58,590 nucleotides of DNA, from NCBI GenBank assembly GCA_016281385.1, contig JAEEIN010000178.1, positions 1-58,590 of the forward strand, given 5' to 3'. Positions within the stretch are counted from its first letter, which is position 1, and every line of letters begins with the position of its first letter. The stretch comes from Lachnospiraceae bacterium. GTDB lineage: Bacteria > Bacillota > Clostridia > Lachnospirales > Lachnospiraceae. The translations under genes and the position numbers were made by a program. The notes below the pieces were generated by a model that saw only the letters and a list, made by a program, of their open reading frames with translations, did not search any database and had not been told where the DNA came from. Positions 37,161 through 46,270 of this stretch are shown piece after piece.

Positions 37161-39407
37161 ATGGAAAATCTCAGGGGTTATATCAGCGAAATCACATATG
37201 CCGCTCCGGATTCTGCGTACAGAGTATGCAGGTTTGTTTTTGATGAGGACAGGGAGGAGACCATTGTAGGCTCCATGCCTTCCGTAAGCGAGGGTGAAAT
37301 GCTGGAAGTGACCGGAGAATGGAAGGTCCATCCCGTATATGGAAAGCAGTTTTCCGTGCGTTCTTTTTCCGAGATCGAGCCGGAGGACGAAGAGGCGATA
37401 ATGAGGTATCTGGGCTCGGGACTGATAAAGGGCGTGGGTCCGACTCTGGCCAGACGGATCGTCAATGAATTTGGAAAAACAACCTTCGATGTCATGGAAA
37501 AAGAACCCGAGCGCCTTGCAAAGATCAAGGGCATAACCCTTAAGAAAGCAATGGAGATCAGCGAACTTCTCAGGGAGAAGCGGGGATACAGGGATGCAAT
37601 GATGTTCCTGCAAAGATATGGCATCGGGAACAACCTTGCGGTAAAGATCTACACCTATTATCAGGACAGGATATACAGGATCATCGAAGAAAATCCCTAC
37701 AGGATAGCAGAGGACATAAGCGGCGTGGGCTTTAAGATCGCCGATGAGATCGCAGCCAGGGCGGGCATAAAGAAGGACAGCGATTACAGGATCAGGAGCG
37801 GCCTTTTGTATGTTCTTTCCCTTGCAATGGGTCAGGGACACATGTATCTTCCGAAGGATATGCTGCTTTCTCATACGGCAGAGACACTGGATGTTCCCCT
37901 CGAATCCACTGAACCGGTGCTTCTTAATCTGGCTGCGGATCAGAAAGTAGTCATCATAAAGTCTGAATCGGCGGAGGAGCAGCCGAAGGTATATGCCCGT
38001 TTTGGCTACAATACGGAGCAATCGGCAGCGGTTCTCCTTAAAAACATATCTGTCAACATGTTCTCTGACGCAGGTGTCGAAAACGATGTTTCGGCTGCAA
38101 GAGAGATCGATATGGTTGCAAAAAGAAACAACCTTGTGCTTGATGAACTTCAGAGAAAGGCTGTTCTTTCGGCACTTAAGAACGGTATAACCATAATCAC
38201 CGGCGGTCCCGGAACGGGAAAAACAACCACCATCAATACCCTTATCCACCTCTTTGAGGCAAGGGAAATGAACATTGTTCTTGCGGCTCCCACGGGAAGG
38301 GCTGCAAAAAGAATGACCGAGGCCACAGGCTACGAGGCAAGCACTCTTCACAGACTGCTGGAGCTTAACGGAGCGCCCGAAGATGATAAGGATTCTGCCA
38401 TGTTTTTGAGAAACGAATCCAATCCCGTTGACGCTGACGTCATAATCGTTGATGAAATGTCTATGGTGGACATTTTCCTTTTCAGATCACTGCTTCGCGC
38501 GGTGGATGTAGGGACGAGACTTATCCTTGTGGGAGATGCGGATCAGCTTCCCAGCGTCGGCCCCGGACAGGTACTGAAGGATCTTATCGAGAGCAAATGC
38601 TTCCCGGTTACAAGGCTTGAAAAGATCTTCAGGCAGGAAGGAACGGGAGATATCGTTTTAAACGCTCACAGGATCAACAGGGGAGAGCCCATAACGGCGG
38701 ATAACAAGAGCCGCGATTTCTTTTTCCTTAAGCGTAATGACAGTGAGAGGATCCTTGCAAATATGGTGGAACTCATCGTGGATATGCTTCCGGGATATGT
38801 GGGGGCTGAGTCTTCGGATATACAGGTACTTACACCTACAAGAAAGGGAATCCTCGGCGTTGAGTCCATGAACCGGTATCTTCAGGAAAAACTGAATCCC
38901 CCCGCAAGGGGAAAGAAGGAATATCTTTACAAAGAAACGATCTTCCGGGTCGGAGACAAGGTCATGCAGATAAAGAACAACTACAAGGCCGAGTGGAAGA
39001 TAGTCGGAAAGTACAATATTCCCATCGACGCGGGACTTGGGGTGTTCAACGGCGATATGGGAAGGGTAAAGGAGATCTCGGAAGCCTTTGAGACGCTGAC
39101 GGTGGAGTTTGATGACGGCCGTCTGGTGGATTACGGCTTCTCGGATCTTGAAGAACTTGAACTTGCGTATGCCATAACGGTCCACAAAGCGCAGGGAAGC
39201 GAGTATTCTGCGGTGGTCATGCCGCTTCTTAACGGACCGAAACAGCTCATGAACAGAAACCTTCTGTACACGGGGGTGACGAGGGCGAAGAAATGCCTTG
39301 TTCTTTTGGGGGACGAGAGCGTCGTGAGCAAAATGATAGAAAACAACCATGAAAACCGGAGATATTCCGGACTTAAGGACAGGATAATTGAGACTTTTGG
39401 GGCATAG
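37161..39407 (+). CDS. recD2: RecD2-type ATP-dependent DNA helicase
   Basis: This 748-residue 5'-3' helicase belongs to the RecD2 group found in Firmicutes that lack RecBCD; it is linked to replication-fork repair. An N-terminal OB-like region and helix-hairpin-helix repeats (IKGVGPTLARRIV, SGVGFKIADEIAARAG) precede helicase domains with GGPGTGKTTT, DEMSMVD, GDADQLPSVGPGQ, VGDKVMQIKNNY and TVHKAQGSEY. Length and all motifs are normal. It overlaps comF by about 20 bases. Its placement between flagellar and competence-type genes is a conserved-looking neighbourhood rather than a shared function. Confidence 0.95.
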   Translation: MENLRGYISEITYAAPDSAYRVCRFVFDEDREETIVGSMPSVSEGEMLEVTGEWKVHPVYGKQFSVRSFSEIEPEDEEAIMRYLGSGLIKGVGPTLARRIVNEFGKTTFDVMEKEPERLAKIKGITLKKAMEISELLREKRGYRDAMMFLQRYGIGNNLAVKIYTYYQDRIYRIIEENPYRIAEDISGVGFKIADEIAARAGIKKDSDYRIRSGLLYVLSLAMGQGHMYLPKDMLLSHTAETLDVPLESTEPVLLNLAADQKVVIIKSESAEEQPKVYARFGYNTEQSAAVLLKNISVNMFSDAGVENDVSAAREIDMVAKRNNLVLDELQRKAVLSALKNGITIITGGPGTGKTTTINTLIHLFEAREMNIVLAAPTGRAAKRMTEATGYEASTLHRLLELNGAPEDDKDSAMFLRNESNPVDADVIIVDEMSMVDIFLFRSLLRAVDVGTRLILVGDADQLPSVGPGQVLKDLIESKCFPVTRLEKIFRQEGTGDIVLNAHRINRGEPITADNKSRDFFFLKRNDSERILANMVELIVDMLPGYVGAESSDIQVLTPTRKGILGVESMNRYLQEKLNPPARGKKEYLYKETIFRVGDKVMQIKNNYKAEWKIVGKYNIPIDAGLGVFNGDMGRVKEISEAFETLTVEFDDGRLVDYGFSDLEELELAYAITVHKAQGSEYSAVVMPLLNGPKQLMNRNLLYTGVTRAKKCLVLLGDESVVSKMIENNHENRRYSGLKDRIIETFGA

Positions 39408-40098
39408 GAGCATTGTCGATCTTTTCTTTCCGAAAAGATGTGTTCTTTGCGACGGAACGCTAAGCGGAGAAGAAGAGGGGATATGCGGGGGCTGTATAGG
39501 AAAAATAAAATACATCGAAGGGGATGTCTGCGCTGTCTGCGGAAGGACAGTTTCGGACAATGCGGAGCTATGCCGTGAATGCGCCGGCAGGAAACGCGGT
39601 TTCCAGGGCGGAAGATTTCCGTTATCATATGAACTGATCGGCGACTCGGTCTTTCGTTTCAAATATGCCAACAGGCCCGAATACGGGGCGTTTTATGCAA
39701 GGTGCATCGTTGAAAGGTGGAGGGAATGGATAGAGGCTGTGGATCCCGATGCGCTTATCCCGGTTCCCCTTCATAAAAAGCGGTTCAACAAGCGCGGATA
39801 CAACCAGGCGGAGATCCTTGCAAAAGAGATCTCGAACCTCATAAACGTGCCATGTTTACCTGACCTCGTAAGCCGTGTAAAAAACACCGCTCCCCAGAAA
39901 AGATTTGACAGAAAGCAACGCCAAATTAACGTTAAAAAGGCTTTTATTGTTAACGAAAATAGTGTAAAATTAAGTACGGTCATTGTGGTCGACGATATCT
40001 TTACTACCGGCAGTACCATAGAAGCGCTTTCGGATGTTTTGAAGAAAGCAGGGGTGAAAAGGGTTTATTTTTTGACTATTACCGCAGCGGAAACCTGA
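39388..40098 (+). CDS. ComF-family protein (phosphoribosyltransferase fold)
   Basis: This 236-residue protein has an N-terminal zinc-binding region with paired cysteines (CVLCDG, CGGCIG, CAVCGR, CRECAG) and a C-terminal phosphoribosyltransferase fold with VIVVDDIFTTGST. ComF proteins support DNA uptake or recombination in competent bacteria, but many non-competent species carry them. The best start is a TTG at 39388 with AAGGACAGG upstream, inside the end of recD2; another TTG follows at 39397. The next gene is a yvyF homolog, matching the comFC-yvyF order of Bacillus. Confidence 0.85.
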   Translation: MRLLGHRSIVDLFFPKRCVLCDGTLSGEEEGICGGCIGKIKYIEGDVCAVCGRTVSDNAELCRECAGRKRGFQGGRFPLSYELIGDSVFRFKYANRPEYGAFYARCIVERWREWIEAVDPDALIPVPLHKKRFNKRGYNQAEILAKEISNLINVPCLPDLVSRVKNTAPQKRFDRKQRQINVKKAFIVNENSVKLSTVIVVDDIFTTGSTIEALSDVLKKAGVKRVYFLTITAAET

Positions 40099-40120
40099 TG
40101 CGGCATTGAGAGGAGAAAAA

Positions 40121-40528
40121 ATGAACGTAAAGAATTGCAGAAAATGCGGACGACTTTTTAACTATGCGGTGGGACCTTACATCTGCCCTCAGTGCAGAGA
40201 AGCCCTTGAGGAGAAATTCAAGGAGGTAAAGGCCTATATCCAGGCACATCCCATGTGCGGTATAAGGGAAGTATCCGAGCAGTGCGATGTTGAACCTTCA
40301 CAGATCCAGCAGTGGATCAGGGAAGAGAGACTCCAGTTCGCTGAGGAGTCGGCTATAATGCTTAACTGTGAATCCTGTGGAGCGCCCATCCGTTCGGGAA
40401 AATTTTGTGATTCTTGTAAGGCTCAGCTTGCAAACGGTTTTTCTGCTTCCATTGCTAAGCCCAAGGCACCGACTCCGGAGCCTGCAAAGAGGGACAAAGA
40501 GTCACCGAAGATGCGTTTCCTGAATTAA
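40121..40528 (+). CDS. yvyF: Flagellar-region protein, YvyF type
   Basis: This 135-residue protein has two zinc-ribbon cysteine pairs at each end (CRKCG/CPQCR and CESCG/CDSCK) flanking a MerR/DeoR-like helical segment (IREVSEQCDVEPSQIQQWIR). This matches the YvyF family encoded between comFC and flagellar genes in Bacillus; it is thought to regulate flagellar gene expression. The ATG at 40121 is set by AGGAG five bases upstream. The flgM/flgN/flgK genes that usually follow are absent here. Confidence 0.82.
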   Translation: MNVKNCRKCGRLFNYAVGPYICPQCREALEEKFKEVKAYIQAHPMCGIREVSEQCDVEPSQIQQWIREERLQFAEESAIMLNCESCGAPIRSGKFCDSCKAQLANGFSASIAKPKAPTPEPAKRDKESPKMRFLN

Positions 40529-40567
40529 TGGGGTTTCGGGGGGAATCTTACTTTATTCGGGAGTTTT

Positions 40568-40999
40568 ATGCTAAACGAAACGAGAATAAAACTGATGACG
40601 CGCATGGCCTCCTACGAAGATAACGAAGCGAAGAAGAACACTTCTGTTGCCAAGCACTTCAGGAGCGACTATGTGAGTCTGCAGGTCATTAAAGCTATCA
40701 TATGTGCAACGATCGCATATATGATAGTTTTTGGTGCGTACATTTATTATGACTTTGAAGGGTTTATGGTCAATATCTACAAGATCGACCTTTGGGAGTT
40801 TGCGGGTAAAGCCCTCAAGTATTACGTGATCTTCACGGTTTCTTACTGCGTGCTTGTGTACATAGCTTTTACCGTAAGATACAGCAAGGCGAAGAAGAGT
40901 CTTAAGCACTACTTCAACACCTTAAAGCTCCTTGGCAGGATATATGCCGAGGAAGAAGAAAACGATGAAGAAGGTTCCGAAACGGATACCGAGGAGTGA
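40568..40999 (+). CDS. Uncharacterised two-helix membrane protein
   Basis: I do not recognise this 143-residue protein. Residues 1-40 are polar, then two membrane helices follow (about 41-65 and 80-105), and the last 20 residues are nearly all Glu/Asp/Ser/Thr. It sits seven bases before the next membrane-protein gene, so the two are probably made together. It lies upstream of cdaA-cdaR, but a role in c-di-AMP or envelope biology is only a neighbourhood guess. Confidence 0.65.
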   Translation: MLNETRIKLMTRMASYEDNEAKKNTSVAKHFRSDYVSLQVIKAIICATIAYMIVFGAYIYYDFEGFMVNIYKIDLWEFAGKALKYYVIFTVSYCVLVYIAFTVRYSKAKKSLKHYFNTLKLLGRIYAEEEENDEEGSETDTEE

Positions 41000-41005
41000 T
41001 AGGTA

Positions 41006-42229
41006 ATGGAAAGTTTAATGAGTATCAAACTGGCCATAAAGAAGTTTGTAGGAAAGAATGAGGTCTTTATCACCCCCATTCTCAAATTCCTTTTAACGCT
41101 TTTGGCAATGTCGCGTATAAGTTCAAGGTTAGGGTTCTTTTCAAGGCTTGCAAGCAAGCCCATAGTTCTTATCGTAGCCCTTGCGGGTTCGTTCCTTCCC
41201 TTGAATCTCACATTTGTTATTCTGGCACTTATCGTGGTGGCACATATGTACAAGCTCTCACTTGAAGTGGCGATCGTGGTACTTGCGTTGTTCATGATCC
41301 TTTTTGTTCTTTACTTCAGGTTTGCATCGGAGGATTCGGTGGGCGGAGTGCTCACACCCCTTTCATTTGTGTTCCACATGCCTTGTGTAATGCCTGTATC
41401 CATGGGACTTAAGGGAACTCCTTCATCCATGGTTTCCGTAGGCTCGGGCGTTGTTATCTATCACATGCTCCACTACGTTGCGGAACATGCGGATGAGCTC
41501 AAGAGCGGCGGCGACGGCGGCAGTAAACTTGGCCAGTTCAAGACTGTAGTCGATGCATTTGTCTCCAACAAGGCTATGATCGTTTATGCGGTTTCCTTTG
41601 CGGTAACGGTGCTTGTTGTTTACCTTGTAAGGCGTCTTGCGATCAAATACGCGTGGCTCGTAGCCATCGCCACCGGCGAGATCGTGTTGTTCTTAACTGC
41701 TGCTGCAGCAAATGCTAAGCTTCACGCAGGCATATCCGTAGGAGGCTTATTCCTCGGCATCATCGTTTCTGCCATCATAAACGTGATCCTTTGTTACTTC
41801 TGCTTCGACCTTAACTACAACAAGATCGAAAAGGTCCAGTTTGAGGACGACGAGTATTACTACTACGTAAAGGCCGTTCCCAAGAACGAATTCCTTGAGG
41901 ATCCGGCAAAGAAAAAGAAAGCGCCCCAGAGGAGGGTAAGTCCCGAAGCTCATTTAAGGACAAGGCCCGCTTCGGCGGATCGTCCCGTAAGGCAGGCAGA
42001 AAGGCCTGTAAGGCAGGAGATCGAGGAAGAAGAAGTACGTATCGCTCCTTCACACGGAAGGCCTGTTTCGGAAAGAGCGGTTTCGGATGAGGCCGCAGCC
42101 GCAATAAGAAGAACAAGCGCGGCAAGGGGTCCTCTCGGACTTTCCGGCGGACGCCCCGCAGGAGAGGGAAGAAGGCTCCAGGAACAGCGTGCAGCCGCTG
42201 CAAGAGAAGCTGCGAGAAACAAAAAATAA
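41006..42229 (+). CDS. Uncharacterised polytopic membrane protein with basic tail
   Basis: I do not recognise this 407-residue protein. It has about eight or nine membrane helices between residues 25 and 265. The last 115 residues form a soluble, Arg/Ala/Pro-rich, probably disordered tail (repeats such as RPVRQAERPVRQ). The acidic tail of the preceding protein and the basic tail here could interact by charge. It ends 24 bases before cdaA. Together with the preceding gene it forms a candidate membrane module next to the c-di-AMP synthase. Confidence 0.68.
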   Translation: MESLMSIKLAIKKFVGKNEVFITPILKFLLTLLAMSRISSRLGFFSRLASKPIVLIVALAGSFLPLNLTFVILALIVVAHMYKLSLEVAIVVLALFMILFVLYFRFASEDSVGGVLTPLSFVFHMPCVMPVSMGLKGTPSSMVSVGSGVVIYHMLHYVAEHADELKSGGDGGSKLGQFKTVVDAFVSNKAMIVYAVSFAVTVLVVYLVRRLAIKYAWLVAIATGEIVLFLTAAAANAKLHAGISVGGLFLGIIVSAIINVILCYFCFDLNYNKIEKVQFEDDEYYYYVKAVPKNEFLEDPAKKKKAPQRRVSPEAHLRTRPASADRPVRQAERPVRQEIEEEEVRIAPSHGRPVSERAVSDEAAAAIRRTSAARGPLGLSGGRPAGEGRRLQEQRAAAAREAARNKK

Positions 42230-42253
42230 TCATTCATTTTAGCAGGATCGGGC

Positions 42254-43162
42254 ATGCATATACTTACCAAATTTGTGGACCTCGTAAGGTTCAACCTTGA
42301 AAAATTTAATATGCCCTCAATGTCGTGGACGGATGCGATCGAGATCCTTGTCATCGCGTTCCTTATCTACAAGCTTTTGCAATGGTTCAAGGATTCGCGG
42401 GCGGTCACTCTTTTAAAGGGGATCATCGTGATCATCTTATTTGTCATCTTTGCGGAAGTGTTTGAGATGAATGCCATTCTGTGGATCGTGAACAAGCTGT
42501 TTACCATCGCGGCAACGGTGATCGTGGTGGTTTTCCAGCCCGAGCTTCGGCGTGCTCTTGAACAGATCGGTAAGAAGAACTATTTAAGCGAGATCTTCGA
42601 TCCACAGGATGCGGAAGGCAGATTTTCCGACCACACTCTCGAAGCCATTGTACGCGCCTGCAATGAAATGGCCAAGGTACGCACCGGTGCACTTATCGTC
42701 ATCGAACAGACCTCATCACTTACGGATATTGAGAAGACCGGTATTCTGATAGACGGAAACGTTTCAAGCCAGCTTCTTATCAACATATTTGAGCACAACA
42801 CGCCCCTCCATGACGGAGCGGTGGTCATCCGCGGAAACCGCATCACCTATGCGACCTGTTATCTGCCTCTTTCAAGCGACATGTCCTTAAGCAAGGAGCT
42901 TGGAACCAGACACAGGGCGGGCCTGGGAATGTCCGAGTCCGGCGATTCCCTTACCATCATCGTATCCGAAGAAACGGGACGTATCAGCCTGGCATACGAA
43001 GGAAGGCTTCACAGAAATGTGGATCAGGCTACCTTCAGACAGATGCTTGAGATGCTCCAGAACAAGCCCGGTACGGAGAAGAAGCGTTTTTCTTTCAAGC
43101 CCGGACAGAAGGATAAAGCAGAAAAGCCTCCTAAGGCAGACAGGAGGAAGAACAAAGCATGA
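42254..43162 (+). CDS. cdaA: Diadenylate cyclase CdaA
   Basis: CdaA makes the second messenger c-di-AMP from two ATP at the membrane; c-di-AMP controls potassium uptake, turgor and wall synthesis. The 302-residue protein has three N-terminal membrane helices and a DisA-type catalytic domain with the DGA motif (about residues 187-189, in LHDGAVVI) and the RHR motif (about 219-221, in GTRHRAGLG). A Lys/Pro-rich tail follows. It overlaps cdaR by ATGA. The usual downstream glmM is missing. Confidence 0.95.
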   Translation: MHILTKFVDLVRFNLEKFNMPSMSWTDAIEILVIAFLIYKLLQWFKDSRAVTLLKGIIVIILFVIFAEVFEMNAILWIVNKLFTIAATVIVVVFQPELRRALEQIGKKNYLSEIFDPQDAEGRFSDHTLEAIVRACNEMAKVRTGALIVIEQTSSLTDIEKTGILIDGNVSSQLLINIFEHNTPLHDGAVVIRGNRITYATCYLPLSSDMSLSKELGTRHRAGLGMSESGDSLTIIVSEETGRISLAYEGRLHRNVDQATFRQMLEMLQNKPGTEKKRFSFKPGQKDKAEKPPKADRRKNKA

Positions 43163-44472
43163 CGTGGGAAAAGATTAAAACAGACATCGTGGGATTCTTC
43201 TCCAAAAACATAAAGCTTAAGCTTATTTCGCTGCTGCTTGCCATCATTTTCTGGTTCGTTGTTATAAATGTTACGGATCCTCCCACAACCCAGACTTTCA
43301 GAAATGTCAACGTAAATGTGATCAATTCCTCGGTGATAACCGGAGAAAATAAGACGATGGAGATCCTGAATGAGAGTAACATCATAAGCACCGTTACCAT
43401 AAGGGCTCCCAGAAGCATAATACAGGAATTCGGCAGTTCCTCCGACAACATTTCCGTTACGGCGGATATGAAGAAGCTTTCAGCCGATAAAACGACGGTT
43501 CCGTTAGAGGTTACAACTGCCAAGTATTCCGACAAGATCGAGAGCATAAGGCTTTCTTCGGATGTTCTTGAGGTAAATATCGAGGACAGAAAGACGATCC
43601 AGCTTCCCGTTCATGCAACCACATCGGGAGATCTTGAATCCGGTTATGTACTCGGCAATATCACCCAGGCACAGAACCAGGTTCGTGTAAGCGGTCCCGA
43701 ATCGGTGGTGAACCGTATAGCAAAGGCTTCGGTAGATGTTGTTGTTACGGGCTTCAGAGAGAACATCTCCACTTCCGCGGATATAGTGTTGTTTGACTCT
43801 GCGGGGGAAGTTATCCCGGATGATAATCTGAAACTCAATATAAATGCAGTAAAGGTTGATGTTGAGATCCTTGCAACAAAGAAGATACCGGTCCGTTTCA
43901 ATGTAACTGGAGTTCCCGCCGAAGGCTATGACCTTACAGGCGAGATCGACAGCGATGTTGATGAGATCACCGTTGCGGGAAGTGCAAGTGCCATCGCAAA
44001 GATCGAGGAACTGGTGATACCCGGTGATGCACTCAATGTGGCAGGCCTTTCTTCCAACCATCGTGCGGTGATAAATGTTGCGAACTATCTTCCAAGCGGA
44101 ATAACTCTGGTCGATTCCAACCAGACGGGCAAGATCAACGTTACGGTATTTATCGAGCCTCTGGAAGAAGAAACCTACAGCGTCCAGTTAAGAAACGTTC
44201 AGGTACTTGATATTCCCGAAGGATATGACAGCACCGAGTGGGCGATGGATGAGGATTATGTTGAGTTCACATTGGTGGGACTTAAGCAGGATCTTGAAAA
44301 TGTCACTCTTTCGGCATTAAACTTTGCGATAGACTTTGTGGATTACGAGAACCTGCAGGATGTAGTGAATTATAAGGACGGCAATGTATACGAGCTGCCG
44401 CTTCTGATGGAACTTCCCGAGGGAGTGCAGATCAAAGAAACCGTAATGATCGCGGTAAAACTTCATAAATAA
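43159..44472 (+). CDS. cdaR: YbbR-domain regulator CdaR
   Basis: CdaR is a membrane-anchored extracellular protein that binds CdaA and tunes its activity. The 437-residue protein has one N-terminal membrane helix (about residues 20-40) and about four YbbR repeats outside the cell, each with the pattern of two beta-strands around GxVxVxGP or similar (for example QVRVSGPESVVNRI, EITVAGSASAIAKIEE). It overlaps cdaA by four bases and ends at a terminator shared with the convergent leuA. Confidence 0.92.
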   Translation: MTWEKIKTDIVGFFSKNIKLKLISLLLAIIFWFVVINVTDPPTTQTFRNVNVNVINSSVITGENKTMEILNESNIISTVTIRAPRSIIQEFGSSSDNISVTADMKKLSADKTTVPLEVTTAKYSDKIESIRLSSDVLEVNIEDRKTIQLPVHATTSGDLESGYVLGNITQAQNQVRVSGPESVVNRIAKASVDVVVTGFRENISTSADIVLFDSAGEVIPDDNLKLNINAVKVDVEILATKKIPVRFNVTGVPAEGYDLTGEIDSDVDEITVAGSASAIAKIEELVIPGDALNVAGLSSNHRAVINVANYLPSGITLVDSNQTGKINVTVFIEPLEEETYSVQLRNVQVLDIPEGYDSTEWAMDEDYVEFTLVGLKQDLENVTLSALNFAIDFVDYENLQDVVNYKDGNVYELPLLMELPEGVQIKETVMIAVKLHK

Positions 44473-44477
44473 AAATG

Positions 44478-44506
44478 ATCCCGGATGAATCATCATCCGG
44501 GATTTC
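44478..44506. terminator. Terminator between cdaR and leuA
   Basis: An 11-bp perfect stem (ATCCCGGATGA with TCATCCGGGAT) and a 4-base loop, followed by TTTC. It lies between convergent genes and may serve both strands, although the minus side lacks a long U-run. Confidence 0.8.
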
Positions 44507-44512
44507 TTTGTC

Positions 44513-46189
44513 CTATTTAAGATTTACAAGTCTGTTAAGTGCGGAGAAGATAGCCCTTACGGAAGCCCTTGTGATGTTTGAACTTACGCCGACACCGTGA
44601 ATGGACTTGCCTGTATTTACATCGAGAAGGTGGATGTAAGCTGCAGCCTTGGAGTTTGAACCTGCCTGAAGTGCATGCTCCTGGTAATCAAGGATCTTGA
44701 TGTCACAGCCTGCGTTCTCGATGAGACCTCTCTTGACAGCATCGATAGGACCGTTACCTGAAGCGGTAAAGCTCTTTGCAACACCGTTTTCGTTGTAATC
44801 AAGATGAACGGTGGTATCGAACTCTTCGCGCTTTTCGCCTTCAAAGTCCTCAACCTTTAACTTAATGAATTCGTAAGGTGTCTTGATATCGAGATAGGTT
44901 GCGGAGAATGCATCCATGATCTCTTCCGGTGAAACCTCACCCTGCTTCTCGGAGATGGCCTGAATGACATCGGCGAATTCCCTGTGCATTGCCTTGGGAA
45001 GCTTGTAGCCAAAGTATGTGTCCATGATGAAGGCGACTCCGCCCTTTCCGGACTGGGAATTGATACGAACGATGGGCTCGTATTCCCTTCCGATGTCGGA
45101 GGGGTTGATGGGAAGATAAGGAACCTCCCAGATATCGCTTCCCGATTCCTTCATGGCCTTTACGCCCTTGTTGATGGCATCCTGATGAGAACCTGAGAAA
45201 GCGGTAAAAACAAGCTTTCCTGCGTAAGGGTGTCTGGGGTGGATGGGCATCTTTACGAGACGCTCGTAAACTTCCATTATCTCGTTTATATGCTCGATCT
45301 CAAGCTTGGGATCAATGCCCTGGGAGAACATGTTGTAAGCTACGTTTAAGATATCCACATTACCGGTTCTTTCACCGTTTCCGAAGAGGGTTCCCTCAAC
45401 TCTGTCTGCGCCCGCAAGAAGAGCAAGCTCTGTGGACGCTACGCCGGTTCCTCTGTCGTTATGAGGATGGATACTTAAGATGATGGCTTCGCGGTTCTTG
45501 AAATGTTTGATCTCCCATTCGATGATATCGGCATATACGTTGGGAGTGGTCATTTCAACAGTGGAAGGAAGATTGATGATAACGGGATTCTCCTTAGTGG
45601 CACCCCACTCATCGAGAACTGCCTCGCAGACCTCCAAAGCATACTCCGGTTCGGTTCCGGTGAAGGATTCGGGAGAGTACTCAAGGATGATGTTTCCGGC
45701 AAAGTTCTTTGCGCGTTCCTTGACCATTCTTGTTCCTTTCACTGCGATCTGCTTGATCTCTTCTTTTTCCATCTTAAAAACAACTTTCCTCTGGAGAACA
45801 GAGGTTGAATTGTATATGTGGACGATTACGTTCCTGATACCCTGAATGGATTCGAAGGTCCTGTCGATGAGCTCCTCACGGCACTGGGTAAGTACCTGGA
45901 TCTTCACATCGTCGGGAATGAGCTTTCTGTCAACGAGCTCACGTAAGAAATCGTACTCGATCTGGCTGGCTGCGGGGAAACCTACTTCGATCTCCTTAAA
46001 GCCCATCTTTACCATATATTCAAATAATTCTATCTTCTCGCTTACGACCATGGGATCGATGAGGGCCTGGTTACCGTCACGAAGGTCAACGCTGCACCAG
46101 ATGGGTGCTTTCTCTATCTGCCGATTCGGCCATTCCCTCTCGGGATAATCAATGACCGGGTTTCTTTTGTAGTGCTTGTAGTTCTCCAT
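44513..46189 (-). CDS. leuA: 2-isopropylmalate synthase
   Basis: LeuA condenses acetyl-CoA with 2-ketoisovalerate, the first committed step of leucine synthesis. The 558-residue length and start region (the WPNRQIEKAPIWCSVDLRDG segment) fit the longer LeuA type. The HMG-lyase-like catalytic barrel has DLRDGNQAL, HPHNDRGTG and GNGERTGN motifs, and the C-terminal regulatory domain has the serine/glycine-rich leucine-binding region (SIHGVGVSSNI). The gene lies 81 bases downstream of ptsH on the same strand, but a strong terminator sits between them. I see no promoter, leader peptide or T-box in that gap, so expression may rely on read-through. Confidence 0.95.
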   Translation of the reverse strand: MENYKHYKRNPVIDYPEREWPNRQIEKAPIWCSVDLRDGNQALIDPMVVSEKIELFEYMVKMGFKEIEVGFPAASQIEYDFLRELVDRKLIPDDVKIQVLTQCREELIDRTFESIQGIRNVIVHIYNSTSVLQRKVVFKMEKEEIKQIAVKGTRMVKERAKNFAGNIILEYSPESFTGTEPEYALEVCEAVLDEWGATKENPVIINLPSTVEMTTPNVYADIIEWEIKHFKNREAIILSIHPHNDRGTGVASTELALLAGADRVEGTLFGNGERTGNVDILNVAYNMFSQGIDPKLEIEHINEIMEVYERLVKMPIHPRHPYAGKLVFTAFSGSHQDAINKGVKAMKESGSDIWEVPYLPINPSDIGREYEPIVRINSQSGKGGVAFIMDTYFGYKLPKAMHREFADVIQAISEKQGEVSPEEIMDAFSATYLDIKTPYEFIKLKVEDFEGEKREEFDTTVHLDYNENGVAKSFTASGNGPIDAVKRGLIENAGCDIKILDYQEHALQAGSNSKAAAYIHLLDVNTGKSIHGVGVSSNITRASVRAIFSALNRLVNLK

Positions 46190-46227
46190 TTCAACTCTCC
46201 TTTATGTAAAAGTTTTTATGATCGCAT

Positions 46228-46258
46228 TAAAAAACCTCATCCCTTATAGGATGAGGTT
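46228..46258 (-). terminator. Terminator between the HPr-like gene and leuA
   Basis: On the minus strand AACCTCATCC pairs perfectly with GGATGAGGTT, followed by a U-run. It lies 13 bases after the HPr-like gene and 38 bases before leuA. Confidence 0.88.
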
Positions 46259-46270
46259 AAGTGTTTGAAA

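Noticed and set aside
37140-38351. 403-codon open frame on the minus strand opposite recD2
   Set aside because: It lies entirely opposite a clear RecD2 gene, has Cys/His-rich nonsense composition and no ribosome site.
38658-39671. 337-codon open frame on the minus strand
   Set aside because: Shadow of recD2 and comF; no recognisable domain.
46190-46270. T-box or leucine attenuator before leuA
   Set aside because: No leader peptide, no T-box sequence and too little room; the hairpin is a simple terminator of the preceding gene.
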